A stretch of DNA of 64,000 nucleotides from Algoriphagus zhangzhouensis. Its GTDB lineage: Bacteria > Bacteroidota > Bacteroidia > Cytophagales > Cyclobacteriaceae. Positions 52,705 to 62,434 of the stretch are shown here, piece after piece. The position numbers and the translations under genes were made by a program. Location: positions 1,302,001 to 1,366,000 of the forward strand of contig NZ_FRXN01000001.1 of NCBI RefSeq assembly GCF_900148515.1, in the 5' to 3' direction. Numbering within the stretch: position 1 is the first letter of the stretch; each line of letters starts with the position of its first letter. The notes beneath the pieces are model-generated. The model saw only the letters and a program-made list of their open reading frames with translations, did no database searches and was not told the origin of the DNA.

Positions 52705-55700
52705 TTAAAATTTAACATCCAAACCAAGTGTAAATGATCTCATCAGAGGGAAAGAATCATAGTTCTTCTGCTCAGGATCGTGGAATTCCTTCATATCGGA
52801 AATGGCGAACAAATTGGTGCCATTGAAGAAAAGTTTGGCACTGGACATATTAAGTTTAGAAAGAAGTCCTGCTGGTAATTTATAGCCGATATTGAGGTTT
52901 TTCAATCTGAGGTAAGCGCCATTTCTTATCCAAAAAGAAGTGGAACCTGTACCTGACTCATACCAGTTTCTACCGATAGGTCGTGGATATTTTGCATCTG
53001 GATTTTCAGGAGTCCAAACATCATCAGCCCAAAGAGGATAGTAAGGACGAATCGCGCCACCATGCTGACGCATCCCTGCACCTTCTTGATTACTGATGAT
53101 TCTATCATATACACCGACACCTTGGAAGTGAGCATCCACAGAGAAATTACTCCAATCCAAGTTGAAGCCAAAGCCATAGTTCAATCTAGGAGTGGCATTG
53201 GTAGAAAGTAGCTGAAAGTCATTTCCATCGATTTTGCCATCTGGACCCGGAGAGTAACCATCTCCTCGGATATCCTCGAAATACAATCCTCCCAAATATG
53301 GATCTCTACCGTACTGCTTGAATCCAGCCTCCAACAATTCATTCAATTGCTCTTGAGTTCTAACAATACCCAAAGCTCTTAAACCAAAAATTCTATTACT
53401 TGGCTGCCCAATGATGGATTCATTTTCTCTATTTCCACCCTCTAGGTAGATTGGGTTTTGATCCAAAACATCCCATTGGTCTTTAGCCAAACCGATGTTT
53501 CCGTAAACTGAATAGTTGATCTTTCCGGCATTTGCCTGATCTCTCCAAAGCAAAGAAAACTCTCCACCTCTCCATGATCTTTCGGCATAATTTTCCGGTG
53601 CCAAAGACTGACCATAGTTGTCAGGAAGAGTTACAATTCGAGAACCTAGAATGTCTACTTCTTTCTTATAGAAAACATCCAATGAACCTGAAAGCTTGGT
53701 ATTCATCAATTCGAAATCCAAACCAGCATTGTATGTGGTTGATGTAGCCCAAGTCAAATTAGGGTTTGGAGTAGATCCTGGCGCTATTCCACTATAAAGG
53801 TCATCCCCGAAAATATAATTTCCGCTGTTTCTATAGGTGTACACGTATGAGAATGGAGAAATTCTATTATTGTTTACATCCAAATCATTACCCGTAGTTC
53901 CGTATGAAGCTCTGATTTTCAAATCATCCAACCAGCTTGACGTACCAGACATAAAGTCTTCATCTCCTATTCTCCATGCTGCCGAAACAGAAGGAAAGAA
54001 GCCCCAACGGCTTTCTTTCGGGAATAAGGTATTTCCATCATATCGGAATGAAAACTCTGCGATATACTTTTCATTGAAGTTGTAATTGGCACGACCAATC
54101 AAAGATCTTCTAGCTCCAATGGATTCATAACCTCTTCCGTATCTTCTTTCCGCATCCTGAGAGTAAACAAAGTCCTGATCATAGTTTGTCAAAGGATCCT
54201 CAGCTTTTGCAAAGGCTCCATATAGACCGCTTTGAGCCTCTTCATACACAACCATGGCATTGATTCCATGCTTGTCAAAGGTTCTATTGTAATTTAAAAA
54301 CCAGTCGAACTGATAGCTCCAAGCCGTTTGCAATTCATAACTCAGGAACTCTTGATTTTGGCTAAAACTGAAAATGTTGGTTTTGTTTGGATCTGGAGCT
54401 GCTGGGAGGAATCTGTTTCCATCTGGATCTGCCTGAGTAAAGACATAGTTCTTTTGGTAGGTCAGATATTTCTTTCTCATATAATCCTTGGCCAGATAAT
54501 TCCCAGTGATTTTTGTAGAAAGTCCTTCCACCAAATCGCTCAAGTCAAAATTCAATCCTAAGATGGTATTGACTTGTCTTTTACGTGTCTTGATATATCG
54601 ATCACCCACTATCTGATCAATCACACTCCATGCTTGCCAGCTACCCATAGGTGTCTGAACAGGATAGTCAGTCACATAATCAGCGGGGGTTCCATCAGCC
54701 TCCAAATAAAATGGATAAACTTTTGGCCAGTTAAAACTCACCCGATACAAATCGGACACATCGTAATCATCATCTCCAGAGAATGGCCAATAAAAACGAT
54801 CGTGATTCTGCTGGGTCGCAGAAACGTTCAAATCAATCGTGATTCGATTAGTGATTTTTGCCGAAACGTTTGTTCTTAAATTAAACTTTCCATGATCCAC
54901 AGACTTATAGGATCCTTTTTCACCCAGATAACTCAATAAAGAGTAATAGGTCACTTGATCATTTCCACCCGTTACGCTCAAAGCATAATTCTGATTGAAA
55001 GGATTCTGCCAGATGAAATCATTTACGTTATAACTTCTATTTGCAAAATATTCGAATTCTTCAGGACCATTCGGAGGAGTTGTCCCCAAATATTCAGCAA
55101 CTCTATTTTGGTAAATCAACTCGTCTGTAGCTGTAGTCTTGTCAGAAAGCAACTCCTGAGTCGGTCTCATGGTAGTAAAAGTTGAAAGCAAATTGACCGT
55201 CATTTTTTGCTTTTCACCTGTTTTGGTTGTTACCAAAACAACTCCATTACCAGCTCGCGAACCATAAATTGACGCAGAGGCAGCATCTTTCAAAAAGGAT
55301 ATTTGATCTACCTCATTTGCATTCAAGGCATCAAAGGCTTCTTTGTCTCTTACGATCCCGTCAATGACATACAAAGGATCCCCAAAACTTCCCCGAATCC
55401 GGATAGAGGATGAAGAACCTGAAAGTCCAGAGGTACCCGTCACATTTACTCCTGGTGCTCTACCAGCTAAGGTATTAGATAGATTTGTCGTCGGGATTTC
55501 ATTAATTTCCTCAGAATTCACCGGAGTAATTGCCCCGGTCAAATTGACTTTTTTCTGGGTACCATAACCTACGATAACAATTTCATCAAGGGATTTGGTA
55601 TCCTCTCCCATGGTGATATTGATCTCACTTCTGTTCCCCACTTCTACGGTTTGACTTTCATAACCAATGAATGAAAACACCAAGGTTGCATTCTCATCTA

Positions 55701-56217
55701 CGGATAAAGTGTATTTACCATCGACATCTGTCACCGTACCCTGCGTAGTACCAGCTACAGTAATCGTCACACCAGGCATGGGTTCTTGAGTCTCGTCCAC
55801 AACGGTACCCGACACGGTCACGTCTGCCCGGACCTCCATACTCTCTGATTTATCGGTTTTGACACCTACATGAATCAGATTATTTACCTGTCTAAACTTT
55901 AGATTGGTATTTCTAGAAATTTCTTCGAGAAGGCGTTCAATAGAAATTTGGTTGAGATATTCAGAGTTTTGTAAAACCTGTCCTCTCACATCGGAACTTC
56001 TATACGAAAAATCAAATTCAGTCTCTCTTTCAACCTTTTTAAAAAGGTCAATAACCTGAAGACTACCCTTGTTGATCGAAATAAAAGTCTCATCCAATTT
56101 GGATTGAGCCTTCCCAGTCTCGGCTAACATAGTGCTGTAGAAAAAGCACTGAAGAATCATACCGAACAAGGTGTATTTTCCCATTGTTACAACTTTTTTC
56201 AGTAACTTTGTGTTCAT
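52705..56217 (-). CDS. STN-containing SusC/RagA TonB-dependent transporter
   Basis: From the ATG at 56217 this is a 1170-residue outer-membrane protein with signal peptide, an STN domain (about 40-95: SLQVIDLFKKVERETEFDFSYR), a carboxypeptidase-regulatory-like domain (ADVTVSGTVVDETQEPMPG, to about 205), the SusC plug (EIVIVGYGTQKK and GDPLYVIDGIVRDKEAFDAL) and a barrel. STN domains signal ligand binding to a FecR partner, and a FecR gene lies 130 bases upstream. It should both import a substrate and turn on its own expression. Confidence 0.93.
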   Translation of the reverse strand: MNTKLLKKVVTMGKYTLFGMILQCFFYSTMLAETGKAQSKLDETFISINKGSLQVIDLFKKVERETEFDFSYRSSDVRGQVLQNSEYLNQISIERLLEEISRNTNLKFRQVNNLIHVGVKTDKSESMEVRADVTVSGTVVDETQEPMPGVTITVAGTTQGTVTDVDGKYTLSVDENATLVFSFIGYESQTVEVGNRSEINITMGEDTKSLDEIVIVGYGTQKKVNLTGAITPVNSEEINEIPTTNLSNTLAGRAPGVNVTGTSGLSGSSSSIRIRGSFGDPLYVIDGIVRDKEAFDALNANEVDQISFLKDAASASIYGSRAGNGVVLVTTKTGEKQKMTVNLLSTFTTMRPTQELLSDKTTATDELIYQNRVAEYLGTTPPNGPEEFEYFANRSYNVNDFIWQNPFNQNYALSVTGGNDQVTYYSLLSYLGEKGSYKSVDHGKFNLRTNVSAKITNRITIDLNVSATQQNHDRFYWPFSGDDDYDVSDLYRVSFNWPKVYPFYLEADGTPADYVTDYPVQTPMGSWQAWSVIDQIVGDRYIKTRKRQVNTILGLNFDLSDLVEGLSTKITGNYLAKDYMRKKYLTYQKNYVFTQADPDGNRFLPAAPDPNKTNIFSFSQNQEFLSYELQTAWSYQFDWFLNYNRTFDKHGINAMVVYEEAQSGLYGAFAKAEDPLTNYDQDFVYSQDAERRYGRGYESIGARRSLIGRANYNFNEKYIAEFSFRYDGNTLFPKESRWGFFPSVSAAWRIGDEDFMSGTSSWLDDLKIRASYGTTGNDLDVNNNRISPFSYVYTYRNSGNYIFGDDLYSGIAPGSTPNPNLTWATSTTYNAGLDFELMNTKLSGSLDVFYKKEVDILGSRIVTLPDNYGQSLAPENYAERSWRGGEFSLLWRDQANAGKINYSVYGNIGLAKDQWDVLDQNPIYLEGGNRENESIIGQPSNRIFGLRALGIVRTQEQLNELLEAGFKQYGRDPYLGGLYFEDIRGDGYSPGPDGKIDGNDFQLLSTNATPRLNYGFGFNLDWSNFSVDAHFQGVGVYDRIISNQEGAGMRQHGGAIRPYYPLWADDVWTPENPDAKYPRPIGRNWYESGTGSTSFWIRNGAYLRLKNLNIGYKLPAGLLSKLNMSSAKLFFNGTNLFAISDMKEFHDPEQKNYDSFPLMRSFTLGLDVKF

Positions 56218-56347
56218 AATAATGCTGTTTATGGATAATATTTTATTGTCTGTAATCATTTAGATCATTGGTCATTGCTGCACGGCCAAATCCAGCTTTG
56301 ATCGATGATCTTTTTGCTTTTATATCATCTTTTTTGGTTCATAGGCT

Positions 56348-57403
56348 TTAGTTTTTAGAGATGAGAATTCGGTTGTCTTTTATCTTATAGTTGAAATCAT
56401 AAATGAAAGAAAGCCCGATCAGAACCTCCTCTAATGACTGATTTTCAAACTTTCCAGAATAATCTTTCTTCGCATTGAAATCTTCGGAAATTGAAAACTC
56501 CACGCCATACCAGCTCTCTAGTCGTGAGGTCACTTCTTTGAAAGTTGCATTTTTAAAACTGATCACATTGTCTTTCCAGGCAAAGACATCATCATAATCA
56601 ACCCTCTTTTTTAACAGGGATTTGTTTTTAAAATCAAATGATGCAGCATCCATTGGTTCTAAGTTTACCTTTCGTACATCAAAACCAGTCGCAGCATCCT
56701 GGATTGAAACTTGAACTTTACCTGTCAATACAGCCACCATACCAGCGGGATTTCCTTCTATTTCCTTTACTGTAAATGAAGTACCAAGCACTCTGGTTTG
56801 AAGGCTTTTTGTATGGACTATGAATGGTCGATTTGGATCAGGTTTTACATCAAAAAAAGCCTCCCCTTCCAAAAACACTTCTCTTTGGTCAGAGGAAAAT
56901 TTCTCAGGGAATCGAATGGAGCTTTCAGTATTCAAATGAACCTCACTCCCATCTCCCAATATTATTTTTAGCTTTTGTCCTTTTGGCACAGATCTCTCCA
57001 CAAAATTCACAAGCTCCGTAGTCAACTCCTCTTTGGCATGGTTCTCAAACACATCCAATTTTATGGCATACATCCAAACCAAAAAAAGAGAAACACAGGC
57101 AACTAGAGCTACCTTGAGCCCCTTGGTACTAGTTGAAGAAAAAACACCTTTCACCTCTTTATCCGAAATAGAATGCGTTTCTATTTCAATTTTTTCAGGC
57201 TTAGGTAAATTGATCTTTTGAAGGATAGTTTGCTTCATTCTTAAGCTATCTGCTTCATTCAAATCAAAATCCTCTTCATACCCTTCGAGTAAACCCTCAA
57301 GTTCTTTTTGACCTTCAGGACTGTTTATCCAAATCAATAGCTGATGAACCTCATCTGGATTTGCCTTTCCGTTAAAGAATTTTTTCAGGATTTCTGGATT
57401 CAT
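56348..57403 (-). CDS. FecR anti-sigma factor with DUF4974 domain
   Basis: This 351-residue protein has an N-terminal cytoplasmic helical region (1-60, MNPEILKKFFNGKANPDEVHQLL), a membrane helix (about 97-113), a FecR periplasmic domain (about 135-230; VERSVPKGQKLKIILGDGSEVHLN) and a C-terminal DUF4974 domain (about 260-350; SGKFENQSLEEVLIGLSFIYDFNY). It receives the STN-SusC signal and controls an ECF sigma factor, likely the divergent one at 57590. The 186-bp gap between them is the promoter region. Confidence 0.93.
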   Translation of the reverse strand: MNPEILKKFFNGKANPDEVHQLLIWINSPEGQKELEGLLEGYEEDFDLNEADSLRMKQTILQKINLPKPEKIEIETHSISDKEVKGVFSSTSTKGLKVALVACVSLFLVWMYAIKLDVFENHAKEELTTELVNFVERSVPKGQKLKIILGDGSEVHLNTESSIRFPEKFSSDQREVFLEGEAFFDVKPDPNRPFIVHTKSLQTRVLGTSFTVKEIEGNPAGMVAVLTGKVQVSIQDAATGFDVRKVNLEPMDAASFDFKNKSLLKKRVDYDDVFAWKDNVISFKNATFKEVTSRLESWYGVEFSISEDFNAKKDYSGKFENQSLEEVLIGLSFIYDFNYKIKDNRILISKN

Positions 57404-57589
57404 TTGTTGTGCTTTTATATATAGTTACTCCAAAAGGCCTCTTTACCCCCAAGCACAGTTGAAAAAAAATCAAATTTTTACTGAATTATTTTTTTTAACC
57501 TATAAATAACACGAATACTTATCGCTTTTATAAAATTTTATATTATCTTGATTTAATTTTGTAAAATATTTTGTTGACTAAATTTGAAA
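57404..57589. promoter_or_regulatory. FecR/ECF sigma divergent region
   Basis: The 186-bp, very A/T-rich gap between the FecR and sigma ATGs. A TAATTTTG box at 57554-57561 would give a leader of about 20-25 bases to the sigma ATG. A second TAAATTTG at 57581-57588 abuts the ATG and is too close to serve it. No clear box faces FecR. Confidence 0.3.
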
Positions 57590-58195
57590 ATGTCCTCCTC
57601 TCAAATGAACTGTTTAGGACCAGAAATAGCTAAAAATCTTCAGAATGGGTGCCAAAAAGCATTCGAAGAGGTGTATAATCAATACCACAAAAAGATTTTT
57701 GGGTTTTGTATCAAATATGGTCTAAATCAATCTGAAGCCGAGGAAATCACACAGATAGTTTTCATTAAAGTTTGGGAAAACAGGAATAAAATCGATCCTG
57801 AAAAGAAACTTTATTCCTACATCTTGACAATGAGTAAAAACATCATTATTGATAGTTTTAAAGCAAAAATCAAATACCAGGCCGCTAAAGAATACCAAAT
57901 GAATTTCATGAAGCCTGTCAATAATGTGGAACAAAACATTCACCTGACAGAGCTACAAAGCAGCATTGAGGAAGCCTTGACAAAACTTCCAGAAAGAAGA
58001 CGGGAAGTATTTGAACTTTCTAGAATTCAAGGCTTATCCAATAAAGAAATAGCAAACCAACTCGGAATTTCTATTAAAACAGTGGAAAATCACTTGAATT
58101 TGGCACTCCAAGATTTTAAGGAGGTATTTAAAGAAGAAAAAGTGGGAATAGGTCTTTCCGTGATCCTTTTCTTGTGCCAAACTCCTATCCTATAA
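57590..58195 (+). CDS. ECF RNA polymerase sigma factor (FecI-like)
   Basis: This 201-residue sigma factor has region 2 (EAEEITQIVFIKVWENRNKIDPEKKLYSYI) and region 4 (LPERRREVFELSRIQGLSNKEIANQLGISIKTVENHL). The C-terminus is extended by a short hydrophobic tail, IGLSVILFLCQTPIL, which is unusual for a soluble sigma and may be a membrane-associating end. It is divergent from the FecR gene and very likely its partner, directing transcription of the STN-SusC/SusD operon. The upstream in-frame TTG is rejected as a start. Confidence 0.92.
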   Translation: MSSSQMNCLGPEIAKNLQNGCQKAFEEVYNQYHKKIFGFCIKYGLNQSEAEEITQIVFIKVWENRNKIDPEKKLYSYILTMSKNIIIDSFKAKIKYQAAKEYQMNFMKPVNNVEQNIHLTELQSSIEEALTKLPERRREVFELSRIQGLSNKEIANQLGISIKTVENHLNLALQDFKEVFKEEKVGIGLSVILFLCQTPIL

Positions 58196-58214
58196 ATCAG
58201 TTATGAAAAAAAAT

Positions 58215-58251
58215 AAACCCTCCTTTTCTAAAAATCTGAAAAGGAGGGTTT
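58215..58251. terminator. bidirectional intrinsic terminator
   Basis: A perfect 14-bp stem (AAACCCTCCTTTTC with GAAAAGGAGGGTTT, 9-base loop) lies between the convergent sigma factor and aldo/keto reductase genes. The plus strand continues TTCTTATT and the minus strand has eight Ts from 58213-58206, so it can stop transcription both ways. Confidence 0.88.
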
Positions 58252-58256
58252 TCTTA

Positions 58257-59204
58257 TTATGCACTTACACAATCCAATAATTCCAAATCCACAGGGTCTA
58301 ATTTGACTTTGGTAGCTTCGACTAAAGTCTCCAATTGATAGATACTGGTAGCACTGGCAATAGGCGCTCCAATATTAGGCTGTGCCATCAACCAGGCCAA
58401 AGCAACTGAAGCCACTTTGCACTCATGTTTTTCAGCAATTTTATCCATCGCTTTAATTACCTGAGCTCCTTTTTCATTCAAATATTTCTTCGCTCCTTCC
58501 CCTCTAACACTTTTACCCAAATCCTTTTCACCTCTATATTTCCCAGTCAAAAATCCAGCAGCCAAAGCCCAATAGGGGAAAACCGAAAGGTCATATTTTT
58601 TAACTAAAGGCAAATAGCTTGACTCATAGGATTGACGCTCCATCAAATTATAATGAGGCTGTAAAGCCACATATTTAGGAAGGTTATTTTTCTCAGAAAC
58701 TTCAAAGGACTCCTGGAGTCTTTCAGGTGAAAGATTAGACGCCGCGACATATTTTACTTTTCCTGCCTTGATCAATTCATCATAGGTGGAAAGAGTCTCT
58801 TCGACAGGAGTAACTCCATCATCAAAATGCGAATAATAAAGGTCAATTCTATCAGTTTGCAATCTGCTCAGTGATTCATCGACCGACTTAAGAATATGCT
58901 TTCTACTGATATCATATCCATGTTCTTCAGTTTGGGAACCAACCTTTGTTGCAACCACAATCTGATCTCGATTCCCTCTTTCTTTCATCCATTTTCCTAT
59001 TATCGATTCGGATGTACCTCCCGTACCGTTGACCCACCAAGGGTAGGTATCTGCAGTATCTAAAAAGTTAAATCCTGCCTCTACAAAGGCATCCAGAATT
59101 TGAAAGGACTCTTTTTCGTCTAAAGTCCATCCAAAAACATTCCCTCCCAAATTGATCCTACCGACTTTTAAGTCCGTGTGGGAGATCCTTACTAACTCAC
59201 TCAT
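58257..59204 (-). CDS. aldo/keto reductase
   Basis: This 315-residue protein is a TIM-barrel aldo/keto reductase using NADPH. The catalytic tetrad is visible: Asp49 and Tyr54 in NFLDTADTYPWW, Lys87 in VVATKVGS and His126 in YYSHFDDG. The C-terminal LAWLMAQPNIGAPIASAT forms the cofactor site. The substrate is unknown. It ends 6 bases from a strong bidirectional terminator. No partner gene is next to it. Confidence 0.88.
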   Translation of the reverse strand: MSELVRISHTDLKVGRINLGGNVFGWTLDEKESFQILDAFVEAGFNFLDTADTYPWWVNGTGGTSESIIGKWMKERGNRDQIVVATKVGSQTEEHGYDISRKHILKSVDESLSRLQTDRIDLYYSHFDDGVTPVEETLSTYDELIKAGKVKYVAASNLSPERLQESFEVSEKNNLPKYVALQPHYNLMERQSYESSYLPLVKKYDLSVFPYWALAAGFLTGKYRGEKDLGKSVRGEGAKKYLNEKGAQVIKAMDKIAEKHECKVASVALAWLMAQPNIGAPIASATSIYQLETLVEATKVKLDPVDLELLDCVSA

Positions 59205-59578
59205 TTTACGTTGGTTTTTGTTTGGTTATGATTAAATAATAAAGGACTCAATCATCCTCTATACGTCATAAAAAACAGCCAACAGCTTTAATAAATTCAA
59301 GAAAAACCCGACCAAATCTTTGAATTACCTAAGCGAAGTAAACTCCATTTGAAAGGAAGATTATCTCTTTCAATGGATATTTTATTAAAATAAAGGAGAG
59401 CTATTATAGAAATGTATTTTTTACCTAGAATATTCATACCTGCAGGTCATTATCTTGATTAATAGACCTTATTGTTTATGGGACTTTTGAAAGACCAAAA
59501 GTCCCCAATCCTCGATAGCAATCGGGATCTTTTGCCTGAATTGGCTTGAAAATGCCTGCGGACATTTTCTGCCTGATT

Positions 59579-59649
59579 GGTCAAACGTTAAAATCGCCGG
59601 ATTTCCGAACAAGTTCGGAACTAGCCGATTTTCTTAACGCTTGTTGACC
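59579..59649. repeat. 71-base imperfect palindrome
   Basis: The left arm GGTCAA.ACGTTAA.AATCG...TTCCGAAC faces a right arm GTTCGGAA...CGATTTT..TTAACG..TTGACC around a two-base centre (AA). Outer (CGTTAA/TTAACG), middle (AATCG/CGATT) and inner (TTCCGAAC/GTTCGGAA) blocks pair exactly with small bulges. It could be a REP/MITE-like relic or an RNA hairpin. Confidence 0.6.
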
Positions 59650-59823
59650 TCAATCCGTCACCAGCCACTTCAAAGCAACAGGTCCTATTGAAGTTTTGGG
59701 TAAAATCTCAGACTATTAGAACAACGGGCCGCTTAAATTTATGTAGAGAACATCTATTTTAGACTGGACCCGCCTTCCAGTATTGGGTGTTAAGAAATCA
59801 ATTGTGAGGGTAGTAATTAGGAG

Positions 59824-59844
59824 GCCTGCCTGCTGCAGGCAGGC
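59824..59844. repeat. perfect GC-rich palindrome
   Basis: A 9-bp perfect stem, GCCTGCCTG and CAGGCAGGC, with a three-base loop (CTG). Similar CCTGCCTGC..GCAGGCAGG words occur as dispersed intergenic repeats in some Bacteroidota, from memory. Only one copy is seen in this window. Confidence 0.55.
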
Positions 59845-60035
59845 TTGTTTGACGAAAATTTTGCTACTGAAAACTTCAAAATTTGCAGAGGTTTTTTGCA
59901 AAATTGAGGAGTTTGCCGACGTGTGGGGAGGAAATTGATTTTAACCCAAAAATGGACAGCGGTGGTCCCGTACTGCTGTCGGGATTGGTCCTTTTTCACC
60001 TACAGGAAAAAGGACAGAAAAAGTAAACAAACAAA

Positions 60036-60067
60036 AGGGTTGATCCAGATATTTCTGAATCAACCCT
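60036..60067 (-). terminator. terminator of the S9 peptidase gene
   Basis: A 9-bp perfect stem (AGGGTTGAT/ATCAACCCT, 14-base loop) lies 45 bases past the S9 peptidase stop. On the minus strand it is followed by TTTGTTTGTTT, a broken U-tract. Confidence 0.5.
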
Positions 60068-60111
60068 GCTATTAATAAAGTTTATTTTAATTGAAATTAA
60101 AGGTTAAATAT

Positions 60112-62274
60112 TTAAGGATGAGTCACATATCGCTCAAAGAACTCCACAATTCTTCCAATCCTATCCAATCTTCTATGGATTGCTCCAGACCTGGAAAGCT
60201 CATGTCCTTCTTGAGGATATCGGATATATTCAACAGGCTTACCCATGATTTTCAAACTCTTATAAAGCAATTCTGATTGCCTCACTCCGGTTCTCAAATC
60301 ATTATCACCATGGAAAATCATCAATGGAGTTTGGATATCCTGTACATAAGTTTGAGGACTATTGTATTCCAAAATCTCTTTGGCTCCATCTTCCCAAGGA
60401 TATCCGAAATAGTTTGGCACCAATCTCCAAGCATTTCCTTCTCCCATAAAGAAAGTCAACTCATAAACACCACGCTGAGTCAAGGCTGCTTTGAATCGAT
60501 GATCATGACCTACAATCCAAGCTGTCAAATATCCCGCATAAGATCCACCGGTCAGCACCAATTGGTCTTCATCGATCCATTTATATTCTTCCCCTGCTTT
60601 ATCCAAAGCTGTCAACACATCTTTTGCAGGTCCATCTCCCCAATCCTGATAATTTCCCTTTTGGAAGTCTTTGCCATAGCCACCACTTCCTCTTGGGTTT
60701 GCATAGACGATTCCATAGCCTCTACCAGCCAACACTTGGAATTCATGCCACATACTTGCCTCACCCGGTCCCCACATGGCAGTTGGCCCTCCATGCATTT
60801 CTAATAACGTCGGATATTTTTTACCATCCTCCAATCCAAAAGGAGGCATCACCCAATAATCAATAGTAAAACCGTCTTGCTTAAACTGATGTGCCTCTGG
60901 AAGGGAAACCCATCTATCTGCCAACCATTTTTCATTATAATGGGTCAATTGGCTCACATTTTTCCCCATCAAATCAGACTTATACAATTCATTGGGATTA
61001 GAAACTTGTACCAAAGAATAAACAATTTCATTTCCATGAATATCATATCCACTTACTCCAACAGGTCCTGTGATCACTGGAGTTACTTTACCATTTGAAA
61101 CAGTTGCATTGTATAAGGTAACTCCTCCTTGGTTAGCGCCAGCAAAGTATATGGACTTACTATCCTCAGCCCATTGCTCGCCACCTAATCTTCTATCCAC
61201 TTTTTCTGTCAACCATTTGATTCCTGTTCCGTCTGCCTTAGCAACTCCCAACAAACTTTGGTTAAATGATCTATCATCGGTCTTCTGAGCCGAAATCAGA
61301 ATAGATTTCCCGTCTGGAGAGAAGGTAACTCCACGATATGTATAATCATCAGAGGAAAGGAATTTAGAAATCTGATGATCCCCTAAAGTGATTTTATAAA
61401 TAGAGGAATTCAATTCCCAATTCAAATCAGGGTGTAAATCACTTTCCACACTATTTGCCAAGACAAAAGATCCGTCAGGGGCCCATGCGACTCCTCCGTA
61501 GCTCTGATAGCCAGAAGTTAAAATTTCAGTTTCGCCGGATTTCAAATCATAAACTCCCAAATGTCGAAAGCTGATGTCTGTGGAAAGTCCTCTTTCTCCC
61601 AGAAAATTCAGTCGATCAATTACTCTTGGATCGTTTTTGGAGGCATTTTTTGCCAACCAAGCACGAAGTTCATCTACTGAACCATCCATGTTTGGTTTGC
61701 TTGTTTCTTTTGCCAGTCCTTCTTTGATAGCGGCGTAATCTGGCTCATCTCCATAGGTTCTTCCAGGTCTGGGATTCTCCCAAGTTGGATCTCCTTCGAT
61801 AGCCCAATCAGGAACAGAAAACGAGAACAAAATCTTTGTTCCATCCGGAGACCAAATAGGTGATGAAGCTCCATTTTTCTCAGAAGTAAGAACTTGAGCT
61901 TCTCCTCCATCCAATGGTAAAATCCAAATTTGAGCTTTTCCTTCCCATGCTTTAGTAAAAGCTAATTTTTTCCCGTCCGGAGAAAGGGAAAAATTGGAGA
62001 TTTCATAAGTTGGGTTATTCAGAACTTTGACATTGGAAGGATCAGCCAAATCCATCATCATCAATTGACTTTTATAGTCAAATTCTCCTGATTTATCAGC
62101 TTCCATGTAATGTTTTACATAAATCACTTTCCCTCCGTCAGGGGTGATTTCTGGACTCGAAACAGTCACGATATTGGTCAAATCGCTTAACTGAATCGGT
62201 TTTTTATCCTGAGCTTGGACAGATAGACACCAAAGCCAGAGAAAGGACATCAAAATCCAATTTCTATTTCTCAT
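60112..62274 (-). CDS. S9 family prolyl-oligopeptidase-type peptidase
   Basis: This 720-residue protein has a signal peptide (about 1-22), an N-terminal beta-propeller with TolB/WD-like repeats (for example SPIWSPDGTKILFSFS, VTFSPDGKSILISAQ) and a C-terminal alpha/beta hydrolase. The catalytic triad is Ser578 in TGGSYAGY, Asp659 in HGDNDLR and His691 in QEGHEL. This is the acylaminoacyl-peptidase/DPP-IV-like S9C type. It likely trims peptides in the periplasm. It seems monocistronic. Confidence 0.9.
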   Translation of the reverse strand: MRNRNWILMSFLWLWCLSVQAQDKKPIQLSDLTNIVTVSSPEITPDGGKVIYVKHYMEADKSGEFDYKSQLMMMDLADPSNVKVLNNPTYEISNFSLSPDGKKLAFTKAWEGKAQIWILPLDGGEAQVLTSEKNGASSPIWSPDGTKILFSFSVPDWAIEGDPTWENPRPGRTYGDEPDYAAIKEGLAKETSKPNMDGSVDELRAWLAKNASKNDPRVIDRLNFLGERGLSTDISFRHLGVYDLKSGETEILTSGYQSYGGVAWAPDGSFVLANSVESDLHPDLNWELNSSIYKITLGDHQISKFLSSDDYTYRGVTFSPDGKSILISAQKTDDRSFNQSLLGVAKADGTGIKWLTEKVDRRLGGEQWAEDSKSIYFAGANQGGVTLYNATVSNGKVTPVITGPVGVSGYDIHGNEIVYSLVQVSNPNELYKSDLMGKNVSQLTHYNEKWLADRWVSLPEAHQFKQDGFTIDYWVMPPFGLEDGKKYPTLLEMHGGPTAMWGPGEASMWHEFQVLAGRGYGIVYANPRGSGGYGKDFQKGNYQDWGDGPAKDVLTALDKAGEEYKWIDEDQLVLTGGSYAGYLTAWIVGHDHRFKAALTQRGVYELTFFMGEGNAWRLVPNYFGYPWEDGAKEILEYNSPQTYVQDIQTPLMIFHGDNDLRTGVRQSELLYKSLKIMGKPVEYIRYPQEGHELSRSGAIHRRLDRIGRIVEFFERYVTHP

Positions 62275-62434
62275 AAGGTTGATATTTAGGTGGTAAAAAA
62301 CTTCAATTTTCTACCTCAACCTATAACAAAGAACAGCAAATGAAAAATGAATCCTAAGCAATCGGGAATTTCATCGGATGTTTAGGAAAAATTTGGTGTT
62401 TAATGGAAATAAAACAAGGGGAATTCAAAGAAGA

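Larger units (their letters stand above)
59205..60111. other. gene-free region rich in palindromes
   Basis: No convincing gene lies in these 907 bp; short frames on the minus strand (59716-59999) lack any domain. Several palindromes are present: GGGACTTTT...AAAAGTCCC (59480-59505), an imperfect 71-base hairpin from GGTCAA to TTGACC (59579-59649), GCCTGCCTG CTG CAGGCAGGC (59824-59844), TCCCG...CGGGA (59966-59984), and GTCCTTTTTC...GAAAAAGGAC (59988-60015). The left 250 bp is plain A/T-rich sequence. Confidence 0.6.

Noticed and set aside
57581-57588. TAAATTTG as promoter of the FecI-like sigma gene
   Set aside because: It abuts the ATG, so a transcript from it would start inside the gene; the box at 57554 fits better.
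59716-59999. Two short minus-strand frames in the gene-free region
   Set aside because: They overlap each other in different frames, run through palindromes, have basic/aromatic low-quality composition and no recognisable domain; more likely non-coding.
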